This document shows, piece by piece, positions 1 to 7,439 of a DNA stretch of 28,877 bases. Position 1 is the first letter of the stretch. Each line of letters begins with the position of its first letter. This DNA comes from an uncultured Clostridia bacterium (GTDB lineage: Bacteria > Bacillota_A > Clostridia > Oscillospirales > Oscillospiraceae), in the NCBI GenBank assembly GCA_949289625.1, contig CASEPH010000292.1, positions 1 to 28,877 on the forward strand. Direction: 5' to 3'. A model generated the notes under the pieces. It did not search any database. It was not told the DNA's origin and was given only the letters and a program-made list of their open reading frames with translations. A program made the position numbers and the translations under genes.

Positions 1-933
1 GTACCGTTCCGCCCCCAGGTTTTGACTGACAAAGGTAGACAGGGCCATGGCAAAGCAGGTGATAGGCAGAAAACCAAAGCCTTCAATTTTAAAATACACG
101 CCACACCCTGCCATAGCTGCGGCACCAAACCGGTTGATGGAAGACTGTACGATCACATTAGCAAAGGAGATAATGGAATTTTGAAGGCCTGAGGGCAGAC
201 CGATTCGCAGGATCTCCCGCAGCATGGGACCGTCGTAGCGCACTTTTTTCCAGATCACCTGATATTCCGTCTTGCTTCTGCACAGCCGCCGGAAGGCCAA
301 CACCGCGCTGAGGCATTGAGAAATAGACGTTGCCAGCGCTGCGGATCCAACGCCGAATCCCATAACCGCCACAAACAGCAAATCCAAGACCACATTGACA
401 CAGGAGGAGATCATAAGATAGTAGAGGGGATGCTTGGAATCTCCCACGGCTTGTAGGATACCCACTGCAATGTTATAAAGGATTACCCCCAGCACGCCTG
501 CAAAATACACCCGGAAATAGAGAATGGAGTTGGGCAACACCGCTTCCGGCGTTCCCATCCATCGAAGCAAAATCGGCGTCAGCGCAATGCCAAGCACGGT
601 CAAGACGCAGCCTGACACAATACCGAAAAATACTGTGGCATGGATGGCTCTGCTGAGATCCTCAGCATCCCGTGCGCCAAAGTATCGGGCGATTACCACC
701 CCGGCGCCCATGGCCACACCATTAAACAACCCGATCATCAAAAAGATCAGGCTGCCCGAGGAACTGACCGCAGCCAGGGCTTCACTACCAATGAAGTTAC
801 CTACAATCAGCGAATCTGCTGCATTATAGAGCTGCTGAAACAGATTCCCCAAAAAAAGCGGAATTGCAAAGCCAATGATCTTTTTCCATATGCATCCTTC
901 TGTCAGCAAGGTTGCTCCCGAGGACTTTTCCAT
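1..933 (-). CDS. MATE family multidrug/Na+ efflux transporter, C-terminus cut off by window edge
   Basis: The minus-strand frame runs open from an ATG at 931-933 to the first base of the window, giving 311 residues of a protein that is normally about 450. The translation opens with a short polar stretch, then a hydrophobic helix with the MATE-like sequence IPLFLGNLFQQLYNAADSLI, then GNFIGSEALAAVSSSG and a GAGVVIARYFGARD loop. The second half resumes with another repeat (LRIGLPSGLQNSIISFANV) and ends at SQNLGAERY. These are the two-bundle repeats of the MATE family, which expels cationic drugs or metabolites across the membrane in exchange for Na+ or H+. An AAGGAG site lies about 11 nt upstream of the ATG. 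The gene follows hprK on the same strand with an 86-nt gap that holds a hairpin without a T-run, so read-through from hprK is possible. Substrate cannot be told. Confidence 0.92.
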   Translation of the reverse strand, partial: MEKSSGATLLTEGCIWKKIIGFAIPLFLGNLFQQLYNAADSLIVGNFIGSEALAAVSSSGSLIFLMIGLFNGVAMGAGVVIARYFGARDAEDLSRAIHATVFFGIVSGCVLTVLGIALTPILLRWMGTPEAVLPNSILYFRVYFAGVLGVILYNIAVGILQAVGDSKHPLYYLMISSCVNVVLDLLFVAVMGFGVGSAALATSISQCLSAVLAFRRLCRSKTEYQVIWKKVRYDGPMLREILRIGLPSGLQNSIISFANVIVQSSINRFGAAAMAGCGVYFKIEGFGFLPITCFAMALSTFVSQNLGAERY

Positions 934-980
934 GGATACGGACGCTCCTTTCCAATTTTTGAACTCTTATTTGACGCAAG

Positions 981-1008
981 CAGACGCCCGCTTTTTTGCG
1001 GACGTCTG
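981..1008 (-). terminator. Hairpin after hprK
   Basis: Arms 981-991 and 998-1008 pair over 11 bp with one G-T wobble around a six-base A/T loop. No T-run follows on the minus strand, so it is at best a weak terminator between hprK and the MATE gene. Confidence 0.45.
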
Positions 1009-1019
1009 AATGGATCCTG

Positions 1020-1967
1020 TTATCCCTGAGAGGAAGCCATGGTTTCATCAATATGGCGATTGATCTGCTCGGTAAATTCCATGGCCGCATTGTACCCCAT
1101 TTTTTTCTGGCGATTGTTCATGGCTGCCACTTCCAGAATCACAGCCAGATTTCGTCCCGGCTTGACCGGAATGGTCAGCATCGGGATCTGGACCCCCAAA
1201 ATCGTTGTGGACTCGTTTTCGATTCCCAAGCGATCATAGGTCACATCATCCCGCCATGTTTCAAGGTTCACTACCATATCAATATTGGAGGAGTCCTTGA
1301 CTGCGCCCATACCGAACAGCTTGGCCACATTGATAACACCAATGCCCCGAAGCTCGATATAGTGCCGGATCAACTCCGGTGCAGCGCCGGTGAGCAGATA
1401 GGCCCCCTCTTTTTTGATCTCCACCGCATCATCAGCGATCAGGCGGTGTCCTCGCTTCACCAGCTCGATAGCCGCTTCACTCTTTCCTACGCCGCTTTCT
1501 CCCAGCAGAAGCATTCCCTCGCCGTGGACCTCCACCAGAACACCATGCCGGGTCAATCTTGGCGCCAGATAGTGCTTGAGCGTTGCAATCATGGTGGAAA
1601 CCAGCTCTGATGTGGTTTCCTCCGTGCGCAAAATGGTGATATTATGCTTTCTCGCCATGACCATGCATTCCGAACAAGGCTCCAATCCTCGGGCAAAAAT
1701 CAGTGCCGGGGGCCGGAAGGAAAACAGCCGATCAAATGTCACCACCCGCTGTTCCGGCGTCAGTCCGGCAAGGTAGGTGTCCTCCACAAGTCCGATCACC
1801 TGCAGGCGCGCCGGTTCAAAGTGCTCAAAAAAGCCCGCAAGCTGCAGAGCCGGCCGGTTGACGTCTTCCACAATTATCTGAATCTTTTCAAAATCCGAGG
1901 CTTGAAACAGCATTTCCAGCTTAAACTCCTCGGTCAAATGCTGGAGAGATACCGTGTAAACAGACAT
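1020..1967 (-). CDS. hprK: HPr kinase/phosphorylase
   Basis: The 315-residue length matches the family. HPrK phosphorylates and dephosphorylates Ser46 of HPr (and Crh) in the cytoplasm and so sets carbon catabolite repression in Firmicutes. The N-terminal domain (about 1-125) is the usual divergent one. The catalytic domain carries His141 in HGVLVEVHGEGMLL, the P-loop GESGVGKS at 156-163, LIADDAVEI at about 177-184, and the family signature ELRGIGVINVAKLFGMGAV at about 205-223. IPVKPGRNLAVILEVAAMN lies near the C-terminus. The ATG at 1965-1967 is preceded by AAGGAG at good spacing. No ptsH or PTS gene is in the window. The gene is divergent from rpmB, and each has its own good promoter in the 197-nt gap. 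Confidence 0.98.
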   Translation of the reverse strand: MSVYTVSLQHLTEEFKLEMLFQASDFEKIQIIVEDVNRPALQLAGFFEHFEPARLQVIGLVEDTYLAGLTPEQRVVTFDRLFSFRPPALIFARGLEPCSECMVMARKHNITILRTEETTSELVSTMIATLKHYLAPRLTRHGVLVEVHGEGMLLLGESGVGKSEAAIELVKRGHRLIADDAVEIKKEGAYLLTGAAPELIRHYIELRGIGVINVAKLFGMGAVKDSSNIDMVVNLETWRDDVTYDRLGIENESTTILGVQIPMLTIPVKPGRNLAVILEVAAMNNRQKKMGYNAAMEFTEQINRHIDETMASSQG

Positions 1968-1998
1968 GGTGCAGCTCCTTTTCCTGTTAGTCCTCTAT

Positions 1999-2027
1999 AT
2001 TATACCCACAAAGCGGGAGTTTGGCAA
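1999..2027 (-). promoter_or_regulatory. hprK promoter
   Basis: On the minus strand a TTGCCA -35 box (2022-2027) and a perfect TATAAT -10 box (1999-2004) are separated by 17 nt, ending about 30 nt before the hprK start codon. Confidence 0.75.
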
Positions 2028-2077
2028 CACTTCCCGGGACCTGTCCCCAGAAAAAATTAAAAAAAAGAAAAAAATAG

Positions 2078-2106
2078 TTGCATTTTTCCACGCATTCTGT
2101 TATGAT
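2078..2106 (+). promoter_or_regulatory. rpmB promoter
   Basis: TTGCAT (2078-2083), a 17-nt spacer and TATGAT (2101-2106) lie upstream of rpmB. An A-rich tract at about 2051-2076 directly upstream of the -35 box looks like an UP element, as expected for a strongly expressed ribosomal protein gene. Confidence 0.75.
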
Positions 2107-2164
2107 ATAAGCCGATGCTCAAAAGGCTATCTGCCATTTTTTATACGGCGAGGAGGTGCAGCTA

Positions 2165-2353
2165 GTGGCTAAATGTGATTTTTGCGGCAAAGGCGTGACC
2201 TTTGGTATCAAGGTTTCCCATTCCCACAGACGTTCCAACAAGGCATGGAAGCCCAATGTGAAGCGCGTTAAGGCAATTGTCGACGGTTCTCCGCGCCATG
2301 TATACGTCTGTACAAGGTGTCTGCGCTCCGGCAATGTCACCCGTGCGGTTTGA
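2165..2353 (+). CDS. rpmB: 50S ribosomal protein L28
   Basis: This 62-residue protein of the large ribosomal subunit begins AKCDFCGKGVTFGIKVSHSH after the initiator Met and ends CTRCLRSGNVTRAV, which is unmistakable L28. Cysteines 4, 7, 49 and 52 form the CXXC...CXXC zinc-binding form of L28. The GTG at 2165 is chosen as the start because AGGAGG (2151-2156) lies 8 nt upstream and homologues begin MAKC. An earlier in-frame GTG at 2156 overlaps the ribosome site. The gene is single, with its own promoter and a strong terminator. Confidence 0.98.
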   Translation: MAKCDFCGKGVTFGIKVSHSHRRSNKAWKPNVKRVKAIVDGSPRHVYVCTRCLRSGNVTRAV

Positions 2354-2359
2354 TTTGCT

Positions 2360-2399
2360 CCCCCAGATTCCCGGTTTTCCGAGAATTTGGGGGTTTTTT
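2360..2399 (+). terminator. rpmB intrinsic terminator
   Basis: Arms 2360-2370 and 2383-2393 pair through five G-C pairs plus an A/T-rich upper stem. Six Ts (2394-2399) follow immediately, 7 nt after the rpmB stop codon. Confidence 0.9.
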
Positions 2400-2422
2400 C
2401 TATTGTTTTATACATAAATTTT

Positions 2423-2462
2423 ATACCGCAGAGTTCCCGGAATTATGGGAACTCTGCGGTAT
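2423..2462. terminator. Long hairpin between rpmB and the beta-helix gene
   Basis: A perfect 16-bp stem (2423-2438 with 2447-2462) with an 8-nt loop lies between two genes that converge. It most likely ends the minus-strand beta-helix gene (stop at 2487), although the following minus-strand sequence has only short T stretches. Confidence 0.6.
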
Positions 2463-2486
2463 TTGTTCTTATGCTTTGTCGCCCTA

Positions 2487-3791
2487 TTAATCAGCCGGTG
2501 GGGGAGGAGGCGGCATCCCCGGACCAGGTGCGCCGGGACCGCCAGGAGGCGGCATCATCTTTTTCTCCGCATAGTCGTCGGTGAGGGACGGATCCGCCAC
2601 AAAGGTAACGTTTTTCGCCGTAGGCAGAACGGTTCCTTTCGCCAATGTTCCATAGGTCACTGTGACCGGCTTTTCTGCCGTGATCTCTGCATTCGCCTCA
2701 ACGTCAAGCACTGCCACCTTGCTGTCGCCTGTAACTGTCCACTTAGAGTCGGCCTCCAGCTTCAAAGATGTGGCATTGACTGTGCCCCGCAGTTCCGCAC
2801 GCTTCAGGCAAACTTCCAGATAGGACCCTTTTTCCCGGTCCACATTGCCATTCGCCTGCATCTCCGTCAGGTTGGCTACCAGCCGTCCGCCTGCCTTGGC
2901 AAAGGCCAGGTTTCCGTCGGCAGGGGGTGCGATGGTGACATGGTCCAGATTCATCACCGCTTTGCCATCCTCTGCGCAGAGAATACTGCCCACTGTGGAG
3001 GATAGCTTTCCGCCAAACATATGGATGTAGGAATACTCCGGGCTCATGGAGTTGTGGGTGTTAAGGCCCACCGTTCCGGTGAGGTCGCAGTCATAGAGAT
3101 AGGTGTGTCCCAGGGAATGGGCCACCATGACCGCTTCGCAGCCCTTGGATACAAAGGTGGAGTTGTAGGCGGAAATGATGGATTTTCCCGCCGTATAGAT
3201 TCCAGGGGAACCAGCGATTTCCGTGGTGGCATGGATGTCCCGCACGGTGATATAGCCGCCCTGGAAATCCGTGGCCAATGCACCGGAGTTTCTTCCGCCG
3301 GTATGGATCACCGTGCCGTTGCAGTACACATGACCCCCATAGGAGGCATCCACGCCATGGCCCTGCCGGTTATTGGTGTCGATGGTACCACCCTCAATAA
3401 CTACCGCACCACCAAAAATGGCATAGGCCCCGTTGGCGGTGGAGGACTCGTGGCAGACGATCTTGGGATTCACCAGGGTAACATGGCTGGTCTTTTGGTT
3501 GGAAAGTACCGCCGCGGAAAAACCGTATTTGCTGCCCAGCTCATTCCGCAGATCTTCCTGGGTCATCTCTCCCCAGCCATGGATCTCCGGGTTATTTAAA
3601 TACAGTGTACCGCCGTCTCTGGCATAGATTGCGGAAGATCCTGCGGTACCGGTGGACGCAAATGTGGCCTTATCCGTCCTCCGGTCCGTGATTTCCTCGC
3701 CAATCACCGTATAGGCGGATTCCGCCGCCATACGGGCTTCTACCTCCGGTTCCGGCGCCGTGGGGACGGGCATGTTTTTTAAAGGATCCAT
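2487..3791 (-). CDS. Predicted right-handed beta-helix protein with proline-rich C-terminal tail
   Basis: This protein of 434 residues has an unknown exact role. After a polar N-terminus (PVPTAPEPEVEARM) it is made of short strand-turn repeats rich in Gly, Asn, Thr and Val. Examples are GGTLYLNNPEIHGWG, SHVTLVNPKIV, GAVVIEGGTIDTNNRQG and GGHVYCNGTVIHTGGRNSG, the pattern of a pectate-lyase-like parallel beta-helix. The last 25 residues are a Pro/Gly/Met tail (PPPGGPGAPGPGMPPPPPPAD). No signal peptide, lipobox or wall anchor is visible. The ATG at 3789-3791 has a GAGG site 8 nt upstream. An upstream TTG in the same frame (3938) would add 49 residues but lacks a ribosome site and lies before the predicted promoter. 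The fold is a fair inference; an enzymatic activity is not claimed. Confidence 0.75.
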   Translation of the reverse strand: MDPLKNMPVPTAPEPEVEARMAAESAYTVIGEEITDRRTDKATFASTGTAGSSAIYARDGGTLYLNNPEIHGWGEMTQEDLRNELGSKYGFSAAVLSNQKTSHVTLVNPKIVCHESSTANGAYAIFGGAVVIEGGTIDTNNRQGHGVDASYGGHVYCNGTVIHTGGRNSGALATDFQGGYITVRDIHATTEIAGSPGIYTAGKSIISAYNSTFVSKGCEAVMVAHSLGHTYLYDCDLTGTVGLNTHNSMSPEYSYIHMFGGKLSSTVGSILCAEDGKAVMNLDHVTIAPPADGNLAFAKAGGRLVANLTEMQANGNVDREKGSYLEVCLKRAELRGTVNATSLKLEADSKWTVTGDSKVAVLDVEANAEITAEKPVTVTYGTLAKGTVLPTAKNVTFVADPSLTDDYAEKKMMPPPGGPGAPGPGMPPPPPPAD

Positions 3792-3843
3792 ATTCCATTC
3801 CTCGCTTTCAAATATCCCGGCAAGCCGGGGTTTCTTCCCATTC

Positions 3844-3872
3844 AATGTAGCACAGTTTTCTTTAGAATCCAA
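3844..3872 (-). promoter_or_regulatory. Possible promoter of the beta-helix gene
   Basis: On the minus strand TTGGAT (3867-3872), 17 nt and TACATT (3844-3849) precede the ATG at 3791 by about 50 nt. Both boxes are imperfect. Confidence 0.45.
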
Positions 3873-3931
3873 ATGATTTTGTAAAAATGGCACAAAGAGA
3901 CTCTCAGAAGTCATTTTGATGTTCCGGGTTT

Positions 3932-3960
3932 TTGACAAAAAACAAAAAACCCGCTAGTTT
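3932..3960 (+). promoter_or_regulatory. Possible azlC promoter
   Basis: A perfect TTGACA (3932-3937) sits 17 nt before a poor -10 match TAGTTT (3955-3960), about 80 nt upstream of azlC. A second weak candidate lies just downstream (TCGACT, 17 nt, TATGCT at about 3995-4000). Confidence 0.35.
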
Positions 3961-4037
3961 CGGGGAAAAATCCCTCGACTACAGTGAAAAATTGTTGTAT
4001 GCTTATTGCCAGGATCTTCGCAAAGGAGCGCATCAGT

Positions 4038-4778
4038 ATGGAGGAACAAAATAGTTCCAGCTTTGTCAGCGGTATGCGGGTAGGCATTCCCATCGGGCTG
4101 GGATATTTCGCAGTGGCCTTTACTCTGGGCATTGCTGCCAAACGTGCCGGCCTCACTGCATTTCAGGCCGCTCTGGCCAGTTTACTCACCAACGCCTCCG
4201 CAGGACAATACGCCGGTTTTACCGTAATCGCCGAGAGCGGTACCTATTTCCAAATGGCCATTATGATCCTGGTGGCCAACGCCCGCTATCTGCTGATGTC
4301 CTGTGCTCTGACCCAAAAGCTCCGTCCCGAAACCAGCCTCCGGCATCGGATGCTGATTGCCTTTGATGTCACCGACGAAATCTTCGGCGTCAGCATTGCT
4401 GCGCCCGGCTGGCTGAATCCCTTCTTTACCTATGGCGTGATCTGCGTGGCCGCACCCGGCTGGTGCATCGGCACCTATCTGGGGGTTTTCGTGGGAAATC
4501 TGCTGCCAGCCAGTCTGGTTTCCGCCCTTAGCGTGGGACTGTACGGCATGTTTTTGGCGGTAATCATTCCCCCGGCACGGAAAAACAGGATTGTAGCTGG
4601 TCTGGTGGCCCTGTCTATGGCGCTCAGTTTCCTGCTCTCCAAGCTGCCAGTGACCGAGGCCTGGTCCTCCGGCACCAGGATCATTCTGCTCACCATTGTA
4701 ATCTCCGCCGCTGCCGCACTGCTGTTTCCGGTCCAGACGGAACAGCCAGAAGCTTCGGAAGGAGGGACTGCATCATGA
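4038..4778 (+). CDS. azlC: AzlC family branched-chain amino-acid export permease, large subunit
   Basis: This 246-residue membrane protein starts after a short polar leader with the AzlC hallmark GMRVGIPIGLGYFAVAFTLG. Then come LLTNASAGQYAGFTVI, VANARYLLMSCAL and FDVTDEIFGVSI, all typical family stretches. Several hydrophobic segments alternate with short loops across the length. AzlC works with the small partner AzlD in export of branched-chain amino acids or analogues across the cytoplasmic membrane. The ATG at 4038 has AAGGAG 9 nt upstream; an earlier in-frame ATG at 3984 lacks such a site. The stop codon overlaps the azlD start by 4 nt (ATGA), so the two are translationally coupled. Confidence 0.93.
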   Translation: MEEQNSSSFVSGMRVGIPIGLGYFAVAFTLGIAAKRAGLTAFQAALASLLTNASAGQYAGFTVIAESGTYFQMAIMILVANARYLLMSCALTQKLRPETSLRHRMLIAFDVTDEIFGVSIAAPGWLNPFFTYGVICVAAPGWCIGTYLGVFVGNLLPASLVSALSVGLYGMFLAVIIPPARKNRIVAGLVALSMALSFLLSKLPVTEAWSSGTRIILLTIVISAAAALLFPVQTEQPEASEGGTAS

Positions 4779-5080
4779 AAGGAAACCCCTACATTTATAT
4801 CTTCATCATGGCAGGCGTCAGCTATCTGATCCGGGTCCTGCCCTTGACGCTGATCCGGAAGGAAATCCAAAGCCGCTTTCTCCGGTCCTTTCTCTATTAC
4901 GTCCCCTATGTGACTCTGGCAGTGATGACCTTTCCGGCCATTATCGAAGCCACCAAGAATCCCGTGGCAGGTGCATTGGCCCTGGTGGTGGGAATTCTGC
5001 TGGCCTGGTTCGGCAGAAGCCTGTTTACCGTGGCCGTTCTGTCCTGTCTGACGGTGTTTATTACGGAGTTGATCCTGTAA
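4775..5080 (+). CDS. azlD: AzlD family branched-chain amino-acid export permease, small subunit
   Basis: This 101-residue hydrophobic protein overlaps azlC by 4 nt. The sequence shows the AzlD features: an N-terminal helix followed by SYLIRVLPLTLIRKEIQSRF, then LYYVPYVTLAVMTFPAI and two further hydrophobic segments. Length and arrangement match the family, in which AzlD is needed with AzlC to form the exporter. A hairpin 37 nt after the stop ends the operon. Confidence 0.92.
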   Translation: MKGNPYIYIFIMAGVSYLIRVLPLTLIRKEIQSRFLRSFLYYVPYVTLAVMTFPAIIEATKNPVAGALALVVGILLAWFGRSLFTVAVLSCLTVFITELIL

Positions 5081-5116
5081 ATACCGCTTTCCCCCCATTC
5101 CATTGATAAAATACAA

Positions 5117-5161
5117 GACCCGTGCAGCGGAAGCATTCTGTAACTTCCTGCCGCACGGGTC
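5117..5161. terminator. Shared terminator of azlCD and galM
   Basis: GACCCGTGC (5117-5125) pairs with GCACGGGTC (5153-5161), with further GGAAG/CTTCC pairing inside. The two flanking genes converge on it. The minus-strand side is followed by a T-rich stretch, so it acts best for galM. Confidence 0.75.
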
Positions 5162-5166
5162 CAGTT

Positions 5167-6195
5167 TTATGCCTCCACGTCAAAGCGGTACACCGTGGTG
5201 TGGTCGTATACCGCCCCGGCCCGAAGAATGGGTTTTTCAAATGCTTCTATGGCCATGGCGTTGGGGAAATACTGGGTCTCCAGACAAATCCCATCCCGAG
5301 GACCGTAGTTTCTTCCGCCCTTGCCTCGGCCCTCCACATAATTGCCGGAATAGAGCTGCACCCCAGGCATATCCGTCTCAGCCGTCATGGTGATCCCCGT
5401 CTCCGGGCTGCGAAGCCAGGCAAAGGCTTGAAGTGTTCCTCGGTTCTCCAGTATATAGTTGTGATCGTAACCTCGGCAAAGCAATAGTTGCTCTTCATGA
5501 TTCCCCAGATCCCTGCCAACGGTCTTTTCCTCCGTAAAATCAAAGGCAGTTCCCCGAACGGGAAGGATCCGCCCTGTGGGCAGGGTATTTTCATCGTTTT
5601 CCGTGAAAAATTCCGCCGCCATACGAAGCCGCTGGCCCAGGGGATTTTGGCCGCCGCTGAGGTCAAAATAGCTGTGATTGGTCAGATTTACCACCGTGTC
5701 CCGGTCCGTCGTCGCCAGATAGTGGATTTTCAGGGCGTTGCCCAAAAAAGAAAAGGTCACCGTAAGCTCCAAGTTACCAGGATAGCCCTGATCCCCGTCC
5801 GGCGAACACAGCTTCATGGCAAGTTCGTCTCCCAAAATCTCTGCGGTAAACATCCGGCGGTCAAAGCCCTCCATTCCTCCATGGGAATGGTTGGGGCCAC
5901 TGTTTTTCTCCAACTGGTAGGTGGTTCCTCCCAGCGTAAATTGCCCGTTCCCAATCCGATTGGCGTGCCGTCCGATGGTGGCACCAAAATACACCTGGCC
6001 CTGTTCATAGTCCGTCAAGGAGTCATAACCCAAAACCACATCCCTGAGGCAGCCGCTGCCATCCGGTACCACAATGGATTGTATCGTGGCCCCATAATCC
6101 AGCACATCCACATAGGCACCCGCTTCGCCAAAAATCCTGTACCGATGCACCGGCGTGCCATCGGCACATACTCCAAACGGCATTTTTTCGATCAT
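5167..6195 (-). CDS. galM: Aldose 1-epimerase (galactose mutarotase)
   Basis: This cytoplasmic enzyme of 342 residues interconverts alpha and beta anomers of galactose, glucose and related sugars. Conserved stretches are GATIGRHANRI (about 71-81), NHSHGG (102-107), VVNLTNHSYFDLSG, GYDHNYIL and CLETQYFPNA. By comparison with the known family active site, His105 and His174 bind or donate to the ring oxygen, Asp244 binds substrate and Glu306 is the general base; all are present. The ATG at 6193-6195 has GAGGAGG 7 nt upstream. It stands alone with its own promoter; no galK/galT/galE is near, so it may serve general sugar use. Confidence 0.96.
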   Translation of the reverse strand: MIEKMPFGVCADGTPVHRYRIFGEAGAYVDVLDYGATIQSIVVPDGSGCLRDVVLGYDSLTDYEQGQVYFGATIGRHANRIGNGQFTLGGTTYQLEKNSGPNHSHGGMEGFDRRMFTAEILGDELAMKLCSPDGDQGYPGNLELTVTFSFLGNALKIHYLATTDRDTVVNLTNHSYFDLSGGQNPLGQRLRMAAEFFTENDENTLPTGRILPVRGTAFDFTEEKTVGRDLGNHEEQLLLCRGYDHNYILENRGTLQAFAWLRSPETGITMTAETDMPGVQLYSGNYVEGRGKGGRNYGPRDGICLETQYFPNAMAIEAFEKPILRAGAVYDHTTVYRFDVEA

Positions 6196-6344
6196 TCCCG
6201 CGCCTCCTCACGCCATTGTCGCGTCCTGTTTTTTCAGCTTTATGGGAGAGCCGTCTAAAATCCGGCTCCATAAACCACTCTGCCGCCACGCCCAGGTTTT
6301 TTCAATGGCAGACTGCTTCCGTGGCTTGTTCCTTTGCTGCCTAC

Positions 6345-6372
6345 ATTATATCAGTGCCCCTCCCTTTGTCAA
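6345..6372 (-). promoter_or_regulatory. galM promoter
   Basis: On the minus strand a perfect TTGACA (6367-6372) and a perfect TATAAT (6345-6350) are 16 nt apart. It implies an unusually long leader of about 140 nt before the galM ATG, in which I see no clear riboswitch or attenuator. The 349-nt gap between galM and the ASCH gene holds this promoter and the hairpin at 6393-6426 and no gene. Confidence 0.85.
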
Positions 6373-6392
6373 GCCGCACACCTCCTGGTGCA

Positions 6393-6426
6393 GAGAACCC
6401 CCAGGCCAACCGGTCTGGGGGTTCTC
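6393..6426. terminator. Hairpin downstream of the ASCH gene
   Basis: A perfect 12-bp GC-rich stem (6393-6404 with 6415-6426) lies 118 nt after the stop of the minus-strand ASCH gene and just upstream of the galM -35 box. No T-run follows on either strand, so terminator function is uncertain. Confidence 0.5.
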
Positions 6427-6544
6427 AAGGGGTAGAGAGGAAAATGGATGGGATAAACGCGAGGGTTCTTGCTGCTTCCAAGGTTAGGATATCAAACAGC
6501 TGTTTCGATTTTAAAAACAAATTATGGACAGTTTGTAAAGGATC

Positions 6545-7009
6545 TCAGTTTTTCGTAGGATAGACCCGTTCCACAGTTTCCACCAGCACGGGAATTTCAT
6601 CGTGATAATGAAAACCCATTCGCTTTGCCAGATCCGCATATTCCTCATGCTTTTGGTTCAGCCAGCCCTCCCGATCCAACTCAGGGTTGTCCTGGCGGCA
6701 CAGCTCCTCCGAAATCTCCGGCATGGGGGCAATGGTGATATCCGTGGTGTGGAGAATCACACAAGGATTTCCGTAATAATCCATGACCATGGTGTAATCT
6801 CCCACCTGGGGCATACGCTGTCTGGTGGTCAGATAGGCCGGAACACAATGACTGATGGCAGTCCGCTCCCCGGAAAGAAATTGTTCCATCGCGGCGACAG
6901 AAGCCTCCTCACTATCGCCAAAATAGGTATAGTTCTGCAATACCGTATTTCCCGGCGTTCCGGTTTCCTCCAAAAACGCGCCCCAAAAATCTGCATAAAT
7001 ATCATCCAT
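6545..7009 (-). CDS. ASCH domain protein
   Basis: This small soluble protein has 154 residues. The core matches the ASCH (YhfF-like) pattern: YFGDSEEASVAAMEQFLSGERTA, then PQVGDYTMVMDYYGNPCVILHTTDITIAPM, then EISEELCRQDNPELDREGWLNQKHEEYA. ASCH domains have a PUA-like barrel and are thought to bind RNA or nucleotides; some homologues have ribonuclease activity, but this subgroup has no settled role. The ATG at 7007-7009 has AGGAGG 8 nt upstream; an earlier in-frame start at 7042 lacks one. It is a single gene with its own promoter. Confidence 0.82.
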   Translation of the reverse strand: MDDIYADFWGAFLEETGTPGNTVLQNYTYFGDSEEASVAAMEQFLSGERTAISHCVPAYLTTRQRMPQVGDYTMVMDYYGNPCVILHTTDITIAPMPEISEELCRQDNPELDREGWLNQKHEEYADLAKRMGFHYHDEIPVLVETVERVYPTKN

Positions 7010-7032
7010 GAACAGCACCTCCTGTTTTTTGT

Positions 7033-7061
7033 ATTGTAACAAAAAACCGCAAATCTTGCAA
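7033..7061 (-). promoter_or_regulatory. Promoter of the ASCH gene
   Basis: On the minus strand TTGCAA (7056-7061), a 17-nt spacer and TACAAT (7033-7038) lie about 25 nt before the ASCH start codon. Confidence 0.7.
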
Positions 7062-7090
7062 ATCGCCGCAGGAAAACTCCTGCGGCGAAT
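7062..7090 (-). terminator. Terminator of the SDR/NTF2-like pair
   Basis: CGCCGCAGGA and TCCTGCGGCG form a 10-bp GC-rich stem with a 4-nt loop just after the NTF2-like stop. The minus-strand continuation is T-rich but mixed. Confidence 0.7.
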
Positions 7091-7096
7091 CCCAGA

Positions 7097-7423
7097 TTAT
7101 GCAGGCCGAACGGTCAGTTCCTGGATCAAGCCGTCCTCTGTAGCCGTCTCGATGGTGGCACGAGCCGAAAGGTAGGTACCGCCGTAGGCCACCAAAAAGT
7201 TGGCGGAGGTTTCACTCTCGATCACCGGATCCGTAATGGAGAGGATCCGGAACGTAAACTTGTGGTGGAAGAACATTTCAATGGCTTCCCGTCCATACAC
7301 ATGATAGTTGTCTCGATTGGTGCCGATGGGGCAGTAGTCAAAATAGCGGCAGTGGGGCGCAAAGCAGGCTGCCAAAGCCTTATAGTCTCCGTTCAGCATG
7401 GCCTCAATGTATTTTTCGATCAT
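7097..7423 (-). CDS. Small NTF2-like (SnoaL-type) protein
   Basis: This protein of 108 residues is about the minimal size of an NTF2-like alpha+beta barrel. It starts with an amphipathic helix (MIEKYIEAMLNGDYKALAAC), then FAPHCRYFDYCPIG, a central YGREAIEMFFHHKFTFRI, and C-terminal strands ending in GLIQELTVRPA. The GREAIEMFFHHKF stretch corresponds to the usual G..AI..FF motif of SnoaL-type proteins. Members act as dehydratases, isomerases or cyclases, or just as ligand binders; the substrate is not evident. AGGAGG lies 11 nt upstream of the ATG. It follows the SDR gene by only 16 nt, so the two are co-transcribed and may act on one substrate. Confidence 0.8.
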   Translation of the reverse strand: MIEKYIEAMLNGDYKALAACFAPHCRYFDYCPIGTNRDNYHVYGREAIEMFFHHKFTFRILSITDPVIESETSANFLVAYGGTYLSARATIETATEDGLIQELTVRPA

Positions 7424-7439
7424 AATGAATGTCGCCTCC

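Noticed and set aside
3792..3938. TTG start extending the beta-helix protein
   Set aside because: It lacks a ribosome site and lies before the likely promoter; the extension is not beta-helix-like and holds no signal peptide.
6196..6344. Riboswitch in the long galM leader
   Set aside because: I see no conserved riboswitch core and no terminator/antiterminator pair in it.
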